DNA of 64,000 bases from positions 1-64,000 of the forward strand of contig CAVSNJ010000003.1 of the NCBI GenBank assembly GCA_963729295.1. Reading direction: 5' to 3'. Under the pieces are notes generated by a model, which saw nothing but the letters and a program-made list of their open reading frames with translations, had not been told where the DNA came from and did no database searches. The translations under genes were made by a program, and so were the position numbers. This DNA comes from DATJLY01 sp963729295 (GTDB lineage Bacteria > Pseudomonadota > Alphaproteobacteria > ATCC43930 > CGMCC-115725). This document shows, piece after piece, positions 25,230 to 44,909 of the stretch. Each line of letters opens with the position of its first letter. The first letter of the stretch is position 1.

Positions 25230-25868
25230 ATGGGGCCTAAACCGGCAAAGAAGGCGAGCCGCGGTTCGCGCCGCCCGAAGAAAGACAAGTTCGTTGCGCT
25301 ACGGCTCACCGAGGAGACAAAGACCCGTTGGCAGAGTGTGGCCGACAAGCTCGGCGTCACCCTCTCGGAGCTGGTCGAGCTGCAAATGCAGGCCGTGCTC
25401 GCCGGGAGCCCCGGCGACCCGGAGTTCGGCGCGCCTCACGTGCGCGCTCTCGCGCTCCTCGTTGCTAGGGCCGGGAGGATGATCGAGCGCGCCACTGGCA
25501 CCGCCTGGCGTGCCCATCCCTACGTCGCGGCCGCCCTGGGCGCGTGCGTGCGGAAGATCACGGCCGATCTCGTGGTGTCCGGCGAGAAGCGCCCTGCGCC
25601 GATGCTCCGCACGCCTGGCGGCCCGAGCTCTGACTGGGCACAAGACGATCCGCGTGCCTTCGGCGAGTGGGTCGCCGGCGTCCTGCTCGAGTTTCTGCGA
25701 TCGGCGGCGACCGTCGCGCGCGATCCGTCGCGGATGAGCACGACGATCGCGCCCCGCGATCCCAGCGGACAAATCCGCGAGGGCGTCTGGCGGATCGTCG
25801 TCCCCGACGAAAATCGGTTCTGGGTTCAACTCGCGAGCGATCTGAAGGTTGGAGGGGCACATGAATGA
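25230..25868 (+). CDS. Ribbon-helix-helix (CopG-like) regulator
   Basis: A 212-residue protein. A Lys/Arg-rich N terminus leads to a ribbon-helix-helix (about 20-60: DKFVALRLTEETKTRWQSVA, then LGVTLSELVELQMQAVL). The C-terminal 150 residues are a helical domain of unknown kind. It overlaps the integrase start by 8 bases, so the two are co-expressed. Likely a repressor of the early region or an accessory factor for integration. Confidence 0.7.
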   Translation: MGPKPAKKASRGSRRPKKDKFVALRLTEETKTRWQSVADKLGVTLSELVELQMQAVLAGSPGDPEFGAPHVRALALLVARAGRMIERATGTAWRAHPYVAAALGACVRKITADLVVSGEKRPAPMLRTPGGPSSDWAQDDPRAFGEWVAGVLLEFLRSAATVARDPSRMSTTIAPRDPSGQIREGVWRIVVPDENRFWVQLASDLKVGGAHE

Positions 25869-27192
25869 CGAGCGCGCGACTGAGACGAATGCGAGCACAG
25901 CCTGCCAATTGGCAGGCGCAACAGCTTCACCCCGCCAGCGTCGCCGGCGCCGCACGCCGGGCGAGGGCGGACTGCGCCAGCGCAGCGCCGGCACGTGGGA
26001 ACTGAAATTCGATGTCGGCCACGATCCCGCGACCGGCAAGCGCCTCACGCGGTTCGTCACGGTGCGCGCGAAGGACAAGAAAGAGGCGCTGCAAAAGCTC
26101 GGGGAGCTGCGCGACCAGGCCGGCAAGGGCACGCTGGTCGATCCGTCCAAGCTCACCCTCGGCGACTTCCTCGAGCAATGGCTGGTCGAGCATGCTGCGA
26201 ACCGTCCGCTGCGGGCAAAGACGCGCGAGCGCTACGCCGAGATCGTGCGCAAGCATCTCGTGCCGCATCTCGGTGCGCACCAGATCTCGAAGCTCACGGC
26301 CGCGCATTTGCAAACCTACTACCACGCCGCGCTCACGACCCCGCGCAAGCGCAAGAAGCGCGACGGCTCGATCGTCGAGGGGACGCCGCTGTCGCGGCAG
26401 ACGGTGAAGCATCATCACCGCGTTCTGAGCCAGGCCTTGAAGCATGCCGAGCGCCAGCGCCTCATCGCCCGCAACCCCGCCAGCGACATCGACGCGCCGC
26501 GGCCGGAACGGCGCGAAATGCAAATCCTCACCCAAACCCAAACCGCGGCGCTGCTGCACGCGGCCGAGGGCTCGGCGATCTACGTGCCGATCGTGCTCGG
26601 CGTCATGGCGGGCTTGCGGCGTGGCGAAATCCTCGGCGCGCGGTGGAGCGATGTCGATCTCGATGCTCGCACTCTCGCCGTGGCGCAGACCCTTGAGCAG
26701 ACTGAGCGCCCGCGATCGGCGGCGAAGCCCGCCACTGGCACGCGGCCGACGATGGCCGCGCGCGGCCTGGGTTTCGAGCGGCCCAAGACGGACAAGAGCC
26801 GGCGCGTGATCGCACTGCCGGCGCTCGCGGCCGAGGCGCTGCGCCGCCACCAGGTGCGCCAGAAAGAGGCGCGGCTTGCGGCGGGGAAGGCCTACGCGGA
26901 CCATGATCTCGTCGTCGCCGATGCGCTCGGCGATCCGCTCGAGCCCCACTACGTGTCGCAAGCCTTCGCGAAGCTCGCCAAGGCGCACGGGCTCAAGGGC
27001 CGGTTCCACGATCTACGCCATACGCACGTGAGCCAGCTCCTCGCCGCCGGCGAGCCGGTGAGCGTCGTCGCGGCGCGGGTTGGTCACGCGAGTGCCAAGA
27101 TGACGCTCGATGTTTACGGGCACGTGATCCCCGGCGCTGAGCGCGCCGCCGCCGATCGCTTCGATGCGGCGCTGCGAGGGTGCATGGAATGA
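25861..27192 (+). CDS. int: Tyrosine recombinase (integrase) of element 2
   Basis: A 443-residue integrase with three parts: an N-terminal arm-binding domain (about 30-100, WELKFDVGHDPATGKRLTRF), a core-binding SAM-like domain (about 100-200) and the catalytic domain. Catalytic residues are visible: Arg in GLRRGEI, HDLRHTH, the His of GHAS and the nucleophile in LDVYGHV. The gene is intact and ends 400 bases from the right attachment site, as usual. It would recombine within the tRNA-Trp anticodon-loop region. The ATG at 25861 overlaps the upstream gene. A small gene follows by ATGA. Confidence 0.92.
   Translation: MNDERATETNASTACQLAGATASPRQRRRRRTPGEGGLRQRSAGTWELKFDVGHDPATGKRLTRFVTVRAKDKKEALQKLGELRDQAGKGTLVDPSKLTLGDFLEQWLVEHAANRPLRAKTRERYAEIVRKHLVPHLGAHQISKLTAAHLQTYYHAALTTPRKRKKRDGSIVEGTPLSRQTVKHHHRVLSQALKHAERQRLIARNPASDIDAPRPERREMQILTQTQTAALLHAAEGSAIYVPIVLGVMAGLRRGEILGARWSDVDLDARTLAVAQTLEQTERPRSAAKPATGTRPTMAARGLGFERPKTDKSRRVIALPALAAEALRRHQVRQKEARLAAGKAYADHDLVVADALGDPLEPHYVSQAFAKLAKAHGLKGRFHDLRHTHVSQLLAAGEPVSVVAARVGHASAKMTLDVYGHVIPGAERAAADRFDAALRGCME
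25900..25917. repeat. 18-bp perfect palindrome inside the integrase gene
   Basis: GCCTGCCAATTGGCAGGC lies at codons 14-19 of the integrase reading frame. It could be a binding site or an RNA hairpin hiding early codons; it may also be chance. Confidence 0.4.
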
Positions 27193-27497
27193 AGATCGGC
27201 GATGACCCTGAACAGGCGAAGCGGCGCCGGGCCGCGCGTGTTGCCGAGCTGCGCGGTCGAGCCGACCTTACGCCGCTCCGAGAGCGCGCGGCCGAGCGCC
27301 TCGACCGAGCGCGTGCCTGGCAGCGGAACACGGGTCGGTTGCTTGACGCCGCACAGGCCGCGCGGCCCGACGGCGTCAAGGCGAAGATGCTGTTGCGCGA
27401 TCTTGAACGAGCGAACGATGCGGTCTCGGAGGCGGACGACGAATGGCTTGCGTTACTCGAGGCGATCGCGTTGACGGGCGGCGGCGAACGCCGCTAG
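27189..27497 (+). CDS. Small basic hypothetical protein downstream of the integrase
   Basis: A 102-residue helical, Arg/Ala-rich protein. The ATG at 27189 overlaps the integrase stop (ATGA). Composition suggests a coiled-coil or DNA-associated protein. Its 3' end contains the promoter-like TTGACG-N17-CTAGAA sequence. No family is recognised. Confidence 0.6.
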   Translation: MKIGDDPEQAKRRRAARVAELRGRADLTPLRERAAERLDRARAWQRNTGRLLDAAQAARPDGVKAKMLLRDLERANDAVSEADDEWLALLEAIALTGGGERR

Positions 27498-27499
27498 AA
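27471..27499 (+). promoter_or_regulatory. Element-borne promoter-like sequence upstream of tRNA-Trp
   Basis: TTGACG (27471-27476), 17-bp spacer, CTAGAA (27494-27499): the same two hexamers and spacing as the original tRNA-Trp promoter at 13765-13793, with an unrelated spacer. It lies 87 bases before the tRNA. It overlaps the stop codon of the small gene and could drive tRNA-Trp-secE-nusG after integration. Confidence 0.45.
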
Positions 27500-27515
27500 C
27501 GTCGCGCGCGCGTTA

Positions 27516-27534
27516 GGTGGCAATCGGGTGGCAA
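27516..27534 (+). repeat. Paired GGTGGCAA arm-type sites, right end
   Basis: GGTGGCAA at 27516-27523 and 27527-27534, in the same orientation and nearly the same spacing as the left pair at 13963-13982. Confidence 0.55.
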
Positions 27535-27584
27535 TCCGCCTGTCGCGGCGTCCGAAGCTCGCGAGAAGTGGCGAGTTTTCGAGG

Positions 27585-27624
27585 CTAGGAGTGTAGCTCA
27601 ATTGGTAGAGCACCGGTCTCCAAA
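27585..27624 (+). repeat. Right attachment site within intact tRNA-Trp
   Basis: The second copy of the 40-bp core. The bases to its right complete the tRNA, so the crossover joined an element-derived 5' half to the chromosomal 3' half. Confidence 0.92.
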
Positions 27625-27662
27625 ACCGGGGGTTGGGGGTTCGAGCCCCTCCACTCCTGCCA
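27587..27662 (+). tRNA. tRNA-Trp(CCA)
   Basis: A 76-base cloverleaf with encoded CCA: acceptor AGGAGTG/CACTCCT, D arm GCTC/GAGC, anticodon stem CCGGT/ACCGG with loop CTCCAAA (anticodon CCA), and T loop GTTCGAG. It is the only complete tRNA-Trp in the window and precedes secE, the usual order. Its 5' 38 bases come from element 2. Confidence 0.96.
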
Positions 27663-27740
27663 CTCCCGCCTGCCCTTGCGCGGGGGGCTGGCGCGGCGCT
27701 GCCTGGGGCGCTATATAAACCTTCCCCAACACGGCACATC

Positions 27741-27938
27741 ATGGCGAAAACCAACCCGCTCGAGTTTCTGCGGCAGGTCCGGCAGGAAGTTGGTCGCGTC
27801 ACGTGGCCATCCCGCAAGGAGACCACCGTCACCACCGCCATGGTTTTCGCCATGGTGTTCGTGGCGGCGATTTTTTTCTTCGCGATCGACCAGGCGCTCG
27901 GCACCATCGTGCGCTGGGCGCTCAATCTCGGAGCTTGA
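27741..27938 (+). CDS. secE: Preprotein translocase subunit SecE
   Basis: A 65-residue, short-type SecE: a cytoplasmic amphipathic helix with the signature EFLRQVRQEVGRVTWPSRKE and one membrane helix (TAMVFAMVFVAAIFFFAID). It clamps SecY in the inner-membrane translocon. It lies between tRNA-Trp and nusG; the mRNA probably starts upstream of the tRNA, now within element 2. Length is normal for the alphaproteobacterial form. Confidence 0.97.
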   Translation: MAKTNPLEFLRQVRQEVGRVTWPSRKETTVTTAMVFAMVFVAAIFFFAIDQALGTIVRWALNLGA

Positions 27939-27941
27939 GTG

Positions 27942-28472
27942 ATGACGACGCGCTGGTATGTCATTCACGTCTATTCCGGCTTCGAGAAGAAGGTCGCGCA
28001 GTCGATCCGCGAGCAGGCCGAGCAGAAGGGCGTGGCCGAGAAGTTCGAGGAGGTGCTGGTCCCGACCGAAGAGGTGGTCGAGGTGCGGCGCGGCGCCAAG
28101 GTGAGCTCGGAGCGGAAATTCTTCCCCGGCTATGTGCTGGTGAAGATGGATCTGAGCGACGAGACCTGGCATCTCGTCAAGAACACGCCCAAGGTCACCG
28201 GCTTTCTGGGCGGCAAGGGCCGGCCGGTGCCGATCACCGAGGCCGAGGCAAGCCGCATCATGCGCCAGGTCCAGGAAGGGATCGAACGGCCGAAACCGTC
28301 CATCACCTTCGAGATCGGCGAGCAGGTGCGCGTGTGCGACGGGCCGTTCACCTCGTTCAACGGCTATGTCGAGGAGGTCGACGAGGAGAAGGCGCGGCTC
28401 AAGGTGGCGGTCTCGATCTTCGGGCGCGCGACCCCGGTGGAACTCGAATATTCACAGGTCGAGAAGGTCTGA
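27942..28472 (+). CDS. nusG: Transcription termination/antitermination factor NusG
   Basis: A 176-residue protein with the NGN domain (RWYVIHVYSGFEKKVAQSIR) and a C-terminal KOW domain (GPFTSFNGYVEEVDEEKARL). It binds RNA polymerase and links it to Rho or ribosomes. It starts 3 bases after secE; a GTG one codon upstream is an alternative start. Standard length. Confidence 0.97.
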   Translation: MTTRWYVIHVYSGFEKKVAQSIREQAEQKGVAEKFEEVLVPTEEVVEVRRGAKVSSERKFFPGYVLVKMDLSDETWHLVKNTPKVTGFLGGKGRPVPITEAEASRIMRQVQEGIERPKPSITFEIGEQVRVCDGPFTSFNGYVEEVDEEKARLKVAVSIFGRATPVELEYSQVEKV

Positions 28473-28484
28473 CGGGAACCAACA

Positions 28485-28916
28485 ATGGCAAAGAAAATCG
28501 TCGGCTTCATCAAGCTGCAGGTGCCCGCGGGGAAGGCCAATCCTTCGCCGCCGATCGGCCCTGCCTTGGGCCAGCGCGGTCTCAACATCATGGAGTTCTG
28601 CAAGACGTTCAACGCGCAGACGCAGAACCTCGAGCCCGGCATGCCGGTGCCTGTGGTCATCACCGCCTTTGCCGACCGCAGCTTCAGCTTCGTCACCAAG
28701 TCGCCGCCCAATTCCTATTTCCTGCTGAAGGCCGCGGGCGTCGAAAAGGGCTCGCAGACGCCCGGCAAGGGCACGGTCGGCAAGGTGACGATGGCGCAGG
28801 TGCGCGACATCGCGCAGAAGAAGATGGCGGATCTGAACGCCAAGGATCTGGACGGCGCGTGCCAGATGATCATCGGCTCGGCCCGCTCGATGGGCCTCGA
28901 GGTGGTGGAGAAATAA
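28485..28916 (+). CDS. rplK: 50S ribosomal protein L11
   Basis: A 143-residue L11 with the conserved N-terminal PAGKANPSPPIGPALGQ loop and the C-terminal rRNA-binding domain (KDLDGACQMIIGSARSMGLE). It forms the base of the L7/L12 stalk at the GTPase-associated centre. Twelve bases separate it from nusG, and one base separates its stop from the rplA start. Confidence 0.98.
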   Translation: MAKKIVGFIKLQVPAGKANPSPPIGPALGQRGLNIMEFCKTFNAQTQNLEPGMPVPVVITAFADRSFSFVTKSPPNSYFLLKAAGVEKGSQTPGKGTVGKVTMAQVRDIAQKKMADLNAKDLDGACQMIIGSARSMGLEVVEK

Positions 28917-28917
28917 G

Positions 28918-29610
28918 ATGGCGAAGGGCAAAAAGCTCACGGACGCTTACAAGGACGTCGACCGCAACGCTTTCTACAGCGCGGCCGATGCGGTGAAGCT
29001 CATCAAGGCTTCCGCCAAGGCCAAGTTCGATCAGACCGTCGAGGTCTCGATCAACCTCAACATCGATCCGCGCAAGCCCGATCAGAACGTGCGCGGCACG
29101 GTGATGCTGCCGAACGGCACCGGCAAGTCGATCAAGATCGCCGTCTTCGCCAAGGGCGAGCGCGCCGAGGAAGCGAAGCAGGCGGGCGCCGACATCGTCG
29201 GCGCTGACGATCTCGCCGAACAAATCCAGGCGGGGCACATCGAGTTCGACCGCTGCATCGCCACGCCCGACATGATGTCGGTGGTCGGCAAGCTCGGCAA
29301 AATCCTGGGGCCGCGCGGCCTCATGCCGAACCCGCGTCTCGGCACCGTGACGCAGAACGTGACCGAGGCGATCAAGGCGGCGAAGGGCGGCCAGGTCGAA
29401 TACCGCGCCGAGAAGGCCGGCATCGTTCAGGCCGGCGTCGGCAAGGCGAGCTTCAGCGAAGAGGCGCTCCTTGAGAATGTGAAGGCGTTCGTCGGCGCGA
29501 TCACGCGCGCGAAGCCGTCCGGCGTCAAAGGCACCTTCATTAAAAAGGTGAGTCTCAGCTCGACCATGGGGCCGGGCGTGAAATTGGAGATTTCGAGCGT
29601 CGCGTCCTAG
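28918..29610 (+). CDS. rplA: 50S ribosomal protein L1
   Basis: A 230-residue L1 of the stalk opposite L7/L12, with the family motif GRLMPNP-type segment (GPRGLMPNPRLGTVT) and KAGIVQAGVGKASF. It probably represses its own operon by binding mRNA, as in other bacteria; the leader for that is not obvious here. Cotranscribed with rplK. Confidence 0.98.
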   Translation: MAKGKKLTDAYKDVDRNAFYSAADAVKLIKASAKAKFDQTVEVSINLNIDPRKPDQNVRGTVMLPNGTGKSIKIAVFAKGERAEEAKQAGADIVGADDLAEQIQAGHIEFDRCIATPDMMSVVGKLGKILGPRGLMPNPRLGTVTQNVTEAIKAAKGGQVEYRAEKAGIVQAGVGKASFSEEALLENVKAFVGAITRAKPSGVKGTFIKKVSLSSTMGPGVKLEISSVAS

Positions 29611-29682
29611 CGCGGCGCTCGTCGTGTGATCTCCGCCGTCTTCGGGCGGCGAAGATACGGAGGGACGGCAACGTCCTTCCGG

Positions 29683-29800
29683 TCCTGTCCGAGAGTGCAG
29701 GTGCCGGCTTCCTGTGGCCGGCCTAATGCCCTGCCAAGGGCGCCTGCCGGAGACGGGAGAGCCATCCGCCCTCTTTGGGCGGCGGCACTTCTGGGACAGG
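29683..29800 (+). ncRNA. L10 leader (ribosomal protein autoregulatory element)
   Basis: CCTGTCC (29683-29689) pairs with GGACAGG (29794-29800) and encloses a GCAGGTGCC/GGCGCCTGC stem, a GGAGACGGGAGA kink-like bulge and a CCGCCC/GGGCGG hairpin. This matches the L10 leader architecture, the binding site by which L10(L12)n represses rplJL. It precedes the rplJ GTG by about 80 bases. Confidence 0.8.
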
Positions 29801-29878
29801 CGAACGGGCGGACCGGTGGTGCGCCCCTCGTGCAACCGATCCGGCTTCGCGGCCGGGTCAAACGGTTGGAGACGATCC

Positions 29879-30400
29879 GTGGAGCGGTCGCAGAAAGAGA
29901 AGCTGGTCGCGACCTTGCAGCACGCGCTCGCCGATACCGCATGCGTCGTCGTCACGCACCAGACCGGTCTCACGGTCGCGGAGATGACGGACTTGCGGCG
30001 GCAGATGCGTGCGGCCGGGGCCAACTTCAAAGTCACGAAGAACCGGCTCGCACGGCGCGCCATCGCCGGCACGAAATTCGAGCGGATCGGAGCGCTGTTT
30101 ACCGGACCCACCGCGATTGCGTTTTCGCGGGACCCGGTGGCGGCGGCCAAGATCGCCGTCGAGTTCGCCAACAGGAACAAAAAGCTGAGTATCGTCGGGG
30201 GCAGCCTCGGCGACCGGCAGCTCGACGTGAACGGGGTGAAGTCGCTGGCGACACTGCCCTCGCTCGATCAGTTGCGGGCCAAGTTGGTCGGTCTTCTGCA
30301 AACCCCGGCGACGCGTGTCGCCGCCGTTCTGCAGGCGCCCGGCGCGCAGCTTGCCCGCCTCCTCGATGCCCATGCAAAAAAGGCGGGCCAGGCGGCCTAA
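29879..30400 (+). CDS. rplJ: 50S ribosomal protein L10
   Basis: A 173-residue L10. The GTG at 29879 is chosen because GGAG lies just upstream and the protein then begins MERSQKEKLVATLQ, as in the family; an ATG at 29714 would run through the leader RNA. The C-terminal helix (VAAVLQAPGAQLARLLDAHA) binds L7/L12 dimers. Regulated by the leader above. Confidence 0.96.
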   Translation: MERSQKEKLVATLQHALADTACVVVTHQTGLTVAEMTDLRRQMRAAGANFKVTKNRLARRAIAGTKFERIGALFTGPTAIAFSRDPVAAAKIAVEFANRNKKLSIVGGSLGDRQLDVNGVKSLATLPSLDQLRAKLVGLLQTPATRVAAVLQAPGAQLARLLDAHAKKAGQAA

Positions 30401-30439
30401 CTCGTACAACTGTCTTGCAAATCTCCCAGGAGTGCTAAC

Positions 30440-30829
30440 ATGCCCGATCTGAACAAACTTGTTGCCGATTTGTCGACCCTCACCGTGCTCGAGGCGGCCG
30501 AGCTGTCGAAGCTGCTCGAGGAGAAATGGGGTGTGACGGCGGCGGCGCCGATGGCCGTGGCGATGCCGGGAGCCGGCGGGGCCGGAGCCGGTGGCGCCGC
30601 GGAAGCGCCCGTGGAAAAGACCGAGTTCACGGTCATCCTGTCCGCGGCGGGCGACAAGAAGATCAACGTTATCAAGGAGGTGCGCGCCATCACCAGTCTC
30701 GGCCTCAAAGAGGCGAAGGACTTGGTCGAAGCCGCGCCCAAAGCGGTCAAGGAAGGGATCAACAAAGACGAGGCGGCAAAGATCAAGAAACAGCTCGAAG
30801 AGGCTGGTGCGACGGTCGAAGTCAAATAG
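30440..30829 (+). CDS. rplL: 50S ribosomal protein L7/L12
   Basis: A 129-residue L7/L12: N-terminal dimerisation domain, Ala/Gly/Pro hinge (AMPGAGGAGAGGAAEAP) and C-terminal factor-binding domain with KINVIKEVRAITSLGLKEAK. It recruits and stimulates the translational GTPases. A GGAG site lies in the 39-base gap after rplJ. Confidence 0.98.
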   Translation: MPDLNKLVADLSTLTVLEAAELSKLLEEKWGVTAAAPMAVAMPGAGGAGAGGAAEAPVEKTEFTVILSAAGDKKINVIKEVRAITSLGLKEAKDLVEAAPKAVKEGINKDEAAKIKKQLEEAGATVEVK

Positions 30830-31019
30830 ACCGCGTCACGCGGTCCCGGTGCCCGAGGGCGCGAGTCGCCGCGTCCGCCGGGCGGCGGCCCCAAGAGCCG
30901 GGGCGCGCGGCAGAGTCGCGCGCCTGCCGGCCATTGCCGTTGCGGGGGAGGAATTGGGTGGTTTCGTCGGCGCCGGGCGTCCGTTCCGGCGCGCGCCGGT
31001 CAGGATTTGAGGAGCATCC

Positions 31020-35189
<4,170 letters not shown>

Positions 35190-35244
35190 GCAATTGCGGT
35201 GGGCGCCCTCGCGCGCCGTCCGCGACCCAGAAGAGGGACGGTTC

Positions 35245-39408
<4,164 letters not shown>

Positions 39409-39415
39409 CAATGTG

Positions 39416-39456
39416 ACGGCGGGGCGGGTTTTGCGGCCCGTCCCGCCGCTTTTTTT
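39416..39456 (+). terminator. Rho-independent terminator after rpoC
   Basis: GCGGCGGGGCGGG-type arm pairs with CCCGTCCCGCCGC over a TTTTGCGG loop and is followed by seven T. It ends the rplKAJL-rpoBC transcript before the str promoter. Confidence 0.9.
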
Positions 39457-39481
39457 GAGGGGAATGCCGGCGGCGCGCGGC

Positions 39482-39510
39482 TTGACGAGGTTTTGGCGCC
39501 CTCCTACTAT
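39482..39510 (+). promoter_or_regulatory. str operon promoter
   Basis: TTGACG (39482-39487), 17-bp spacer and TACTAT (39505-39510) form a strong sigma-70 promoter. It follows the rpoC terminator and precedes rpsL by about 180 bases. Confidence 0.8.
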
Positions 39511-39689
39511 CCGCGCGCTCCCAATGGGGTGTGCTGGCGGTAGGCAGCCAACCTAAACGCAGCGCGTCGGGTCTAACGTGGCGCGGCGCCGTGCGAGACG
39601 GCGCACTATCCGGAGTTTCCATCTGCCGTGTGACGGTGCGGCAAGCACGTCGCGCGGCGGTCATTGCTTTACGAGGGACGCGAGAACAG
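39511..39689 (+). other. Untranslated leader of the str operon
   Basis: It contains the perfect hairpin GCGCCGT/ACGGCGC at about 39585-39603 and no supported ORF. It could hold a control element, but no known motif is recognised. Confidence 0.45.
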
Positions 39690-40061
39690 ATGCCGACGAT
39701 CAATCAGCTGGTGCGCAACGCCCGGCGCCCGCAGATCGCACGGAACAAGGTGCCGGCCTTGGAGGAGAGCCCGCAAAAACGCGGAGTGTGCACGCGCGTC
39801 TATACGACGACGCCCAAGAAGCCCAATTCCGCGCTGCGCAAGGTCGCGCGCGTCCGCCTCACCAATTCCTTCGAAGTGACGAGCTACATCCCCGGCGAAG
39901 GCCACAATCTTCAGGAGCACTCGGTCGTCCTCATCCGCGGCGGCCGCGTCAAGGATCTGCCGGGCGTGCGCTATCACATCATCCGCGGCACGCTCGACAC
40001 GCAAGGCGTCAAGGACCGCCGCCAGCGCCGTTCGAAATACGGCGCCAAGCGCCCGAAGTAG
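39690..40061 (+). CDS. rpsL: 30S ribosomal protein S12
   Basis: A 123-residue S12, start MPTINQLVRN at 39690. TTTPKKPNSALRK and KDLPGVRYH are conserved, with Lys at both classic streptomycin positions, so a susceptible type is expected. It sits in the decoding centre. First gene of the str operon, followed by rpsG after 9 bases. Confidence 0.98.
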   Translation: MPTINQLVRNARRPQIARNKVPALEESPQKRGVCTRVYTTTPKKPNSALRKVARVRLTNSFEVTSYIPGEGHNLQEHSVVLIRGGRVKDLPGVRYHIIRGTLDTQGVKDRRQRRSKYGAKRPK

Positions 40062-40070
40062 GAGAAAGCG

Positions 40071-40541
40071 ATGTCGCGCCGCCGCGCCGCCGTCAAACGC
40101 GAGGTTCTGCCGGATCCGAAATTCGGCGACACCGTCGTCACGAAATTCATGAACTGCCTCATGTACCAGGGCAAGAAATCGGTCGCGGAAACGATCGTCT
40201 ATGGCGCGTTCGAGCGGATGGCCAAGCGCTCGGGCCAGGATCCGCTGCGCATCTTCCGCGACGCCATCGACAACGTGCGCCCGCAGCTCGAAGTGCGCTC
40301 GCGCCGGGTCGGCGGCGCGACCTACCAGGTGCCGGTCGAGGTTCGCCCCGACCGCGGCCAGGCGCTCGCGATCCGCTGGCTCATCGGCAGCTCGCGCTCG
40401 CGCTCCGAGCACACGATGGAAGAGCGGCTCTCGGGCGAGCTCATCGACGCATCCAACAATCGCGGCACGGCCGTCAAGAAACGGGAGGACACGCACCGAA
40501 TGGCGGACGCCAACAAGGCTTTCTCCCATTACCGCTGGTAA
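40071..40541 (+). CDS. rpsG: 30S ribosomal protein S7
   Basis: A 156-residue S7 (MSRRRAAVKREVLPDPKFGD) with the conserved C-terminal KAFSHYRW end. It nucleates 30S head assembly and is the usual translational repressor of the str operon. GGAG precedes its ATG. Confidence 0.98.
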   Translation: MSRRRAAVKREVLPDPKFGDTVVTKFMNCLMYQGKKSVAETIVYGAFERMAKRSGQDPLRIFRDAIDNVRPQLEVRSRRVGGATYQVPVEVRPDRGQALAIRWLIGSSRSRSEHTMEERLSGELIDASNNRGTAVKKREDTHRMADANKAFSHYRW

Positions 40542-40560
40542 GGGGCACCTGGAGTCACTG

Positions 40561-42636
<2,076 letters not shown>

Positions 42637-42660
42637 TCTGAAAGCGACGGAGATTGACCT

Positions 42661-43851
<1,191 letters not shown>

Positions 43852-43885
43852 GGAAGGGCGGCGCGCGCGTGCGCGGTCGAGGGAC

Positions 43886-44200
<315 letters not shown>

Positions 44201-44210
44201 GGGACGGACG

Positions 44211-44909
44211 ATGCGGACGGGCCTCATCGCAAAAAAGCTCGGCATGACCCGGGTCTTCACCGAGGCGGGCGATCACGTGCCCGTCACGGTGCTGAAGGTC
44301 GACAATTGCCAGGTCGTGGCGGTCCGCACCGAGGAAAAGGACGGCTACACCGCGGTGCAGCTCGGCGTCGGCAAGGCCAAGGTGAAGAACGTCACCCAGC
44401 CGATGCGCGGCCACTACGCCAAGGCGAAGGTCGAGCCCAAGGAGAAGCTGGTCGAGTTCCGCGTTTCGCCCGATGCGCTGATCGAAGTCGGCGCGGAATT
44501 GTCGGCGGCGCATTTCGTTCCGGGCCAGTTCGTCGATGTCACCGGCACGAGCATCGGCCGCGGCTTCTCGGGCGTCATCCGCCGGCACAATTTCGGCGGG
44601 CTTCGCGCGACCCACGGCGTCTCGGTCTCGCATCGCAGCCACGGCTCGACGGGGCAGCGCCAGGATCCCGGAAAAGTCTTCAAGAACAAAAAGATGGCGG
44701 GACATTACGGGGCGGCCCGCGTGACCACGCAGAATCTCCGCATCGTCTCGAGCGACGAGGCGAGGGGCCTCATTTATGTCGCGGGCGCGGTCCCCGGCGC
44801 GCCCGGCAGCATCGTCCTGGTGCGCGACGCGGCCAAGCGCAAGGCGCCCAAGGATGTCCCGCTTCCCGCGGCGCTCCGAAGCTCGGCTGCGGCGGGAGGC
44901 GCGGCATGA
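44211..44909 (+). CDS. rplC: 50S ribosomal protein L3
   Basis: A 232-residue L3; start MRTGLIAKKLGMTRVF at 44211 with a GAGGGACGG upstream. SHRSHGSTGQRQDPGKVFK holds the conserved Gln/Arg loop near the peptidyl-transferase centre. It starts early 50S assembly. The C terminus is a longer, Ala-rich tail. Confidence 0.97.
   Translation: MRTGLIAKKLGMTRVFTEAGDHVPVTVLKVDNCQVVAVRTEEKDGYTAVQLGVGKAKVKNVTQPMRGHYAKAKVEPKEKLVEFRVSPDALIEVGAELSAAHFVPGQFVDVTGTSIGRGFSGVIRRHNFGGLRATHGVSVSHRSHGSTGQRQDPGKVFKNKKMAGHYGAARVTTQNLRIVSSDEARGLIYVAGAVPGAPGSIVLVRDAAKRKAPKDVPLPAALRSSAAAGGAA

Larger units (their letters stand above)
13804..27624. mobile_element. Integrative element 2 (prophage remnant or satellite) in tRNA-Trp
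   Basis: A 40-bp direct repeat (13804-13843 and 27585-27624) covers the 5' half of tRNA-Trp through the anticodon loop and bounds about 13.8 kb. Inside are an intact tyrosine integrase next to the right end, an excisionase-like HTH protein, a ribbon-helix-helix protein, a primase-domain protein and phage ejection-type proteins. Paired GGTGGCAA motifs stand near both ends. No capsid, portal, terminase, tail or lysis gene is seen. Either a degraded prophage or a satellite that relies on a helper. Confidence 0.88.

Noticed and set aside
29714..29878. Upstream start for rplJ
   Set aside because: It would translate through the structured L10 leader; the GTG at 29879 gives the family N terminus.
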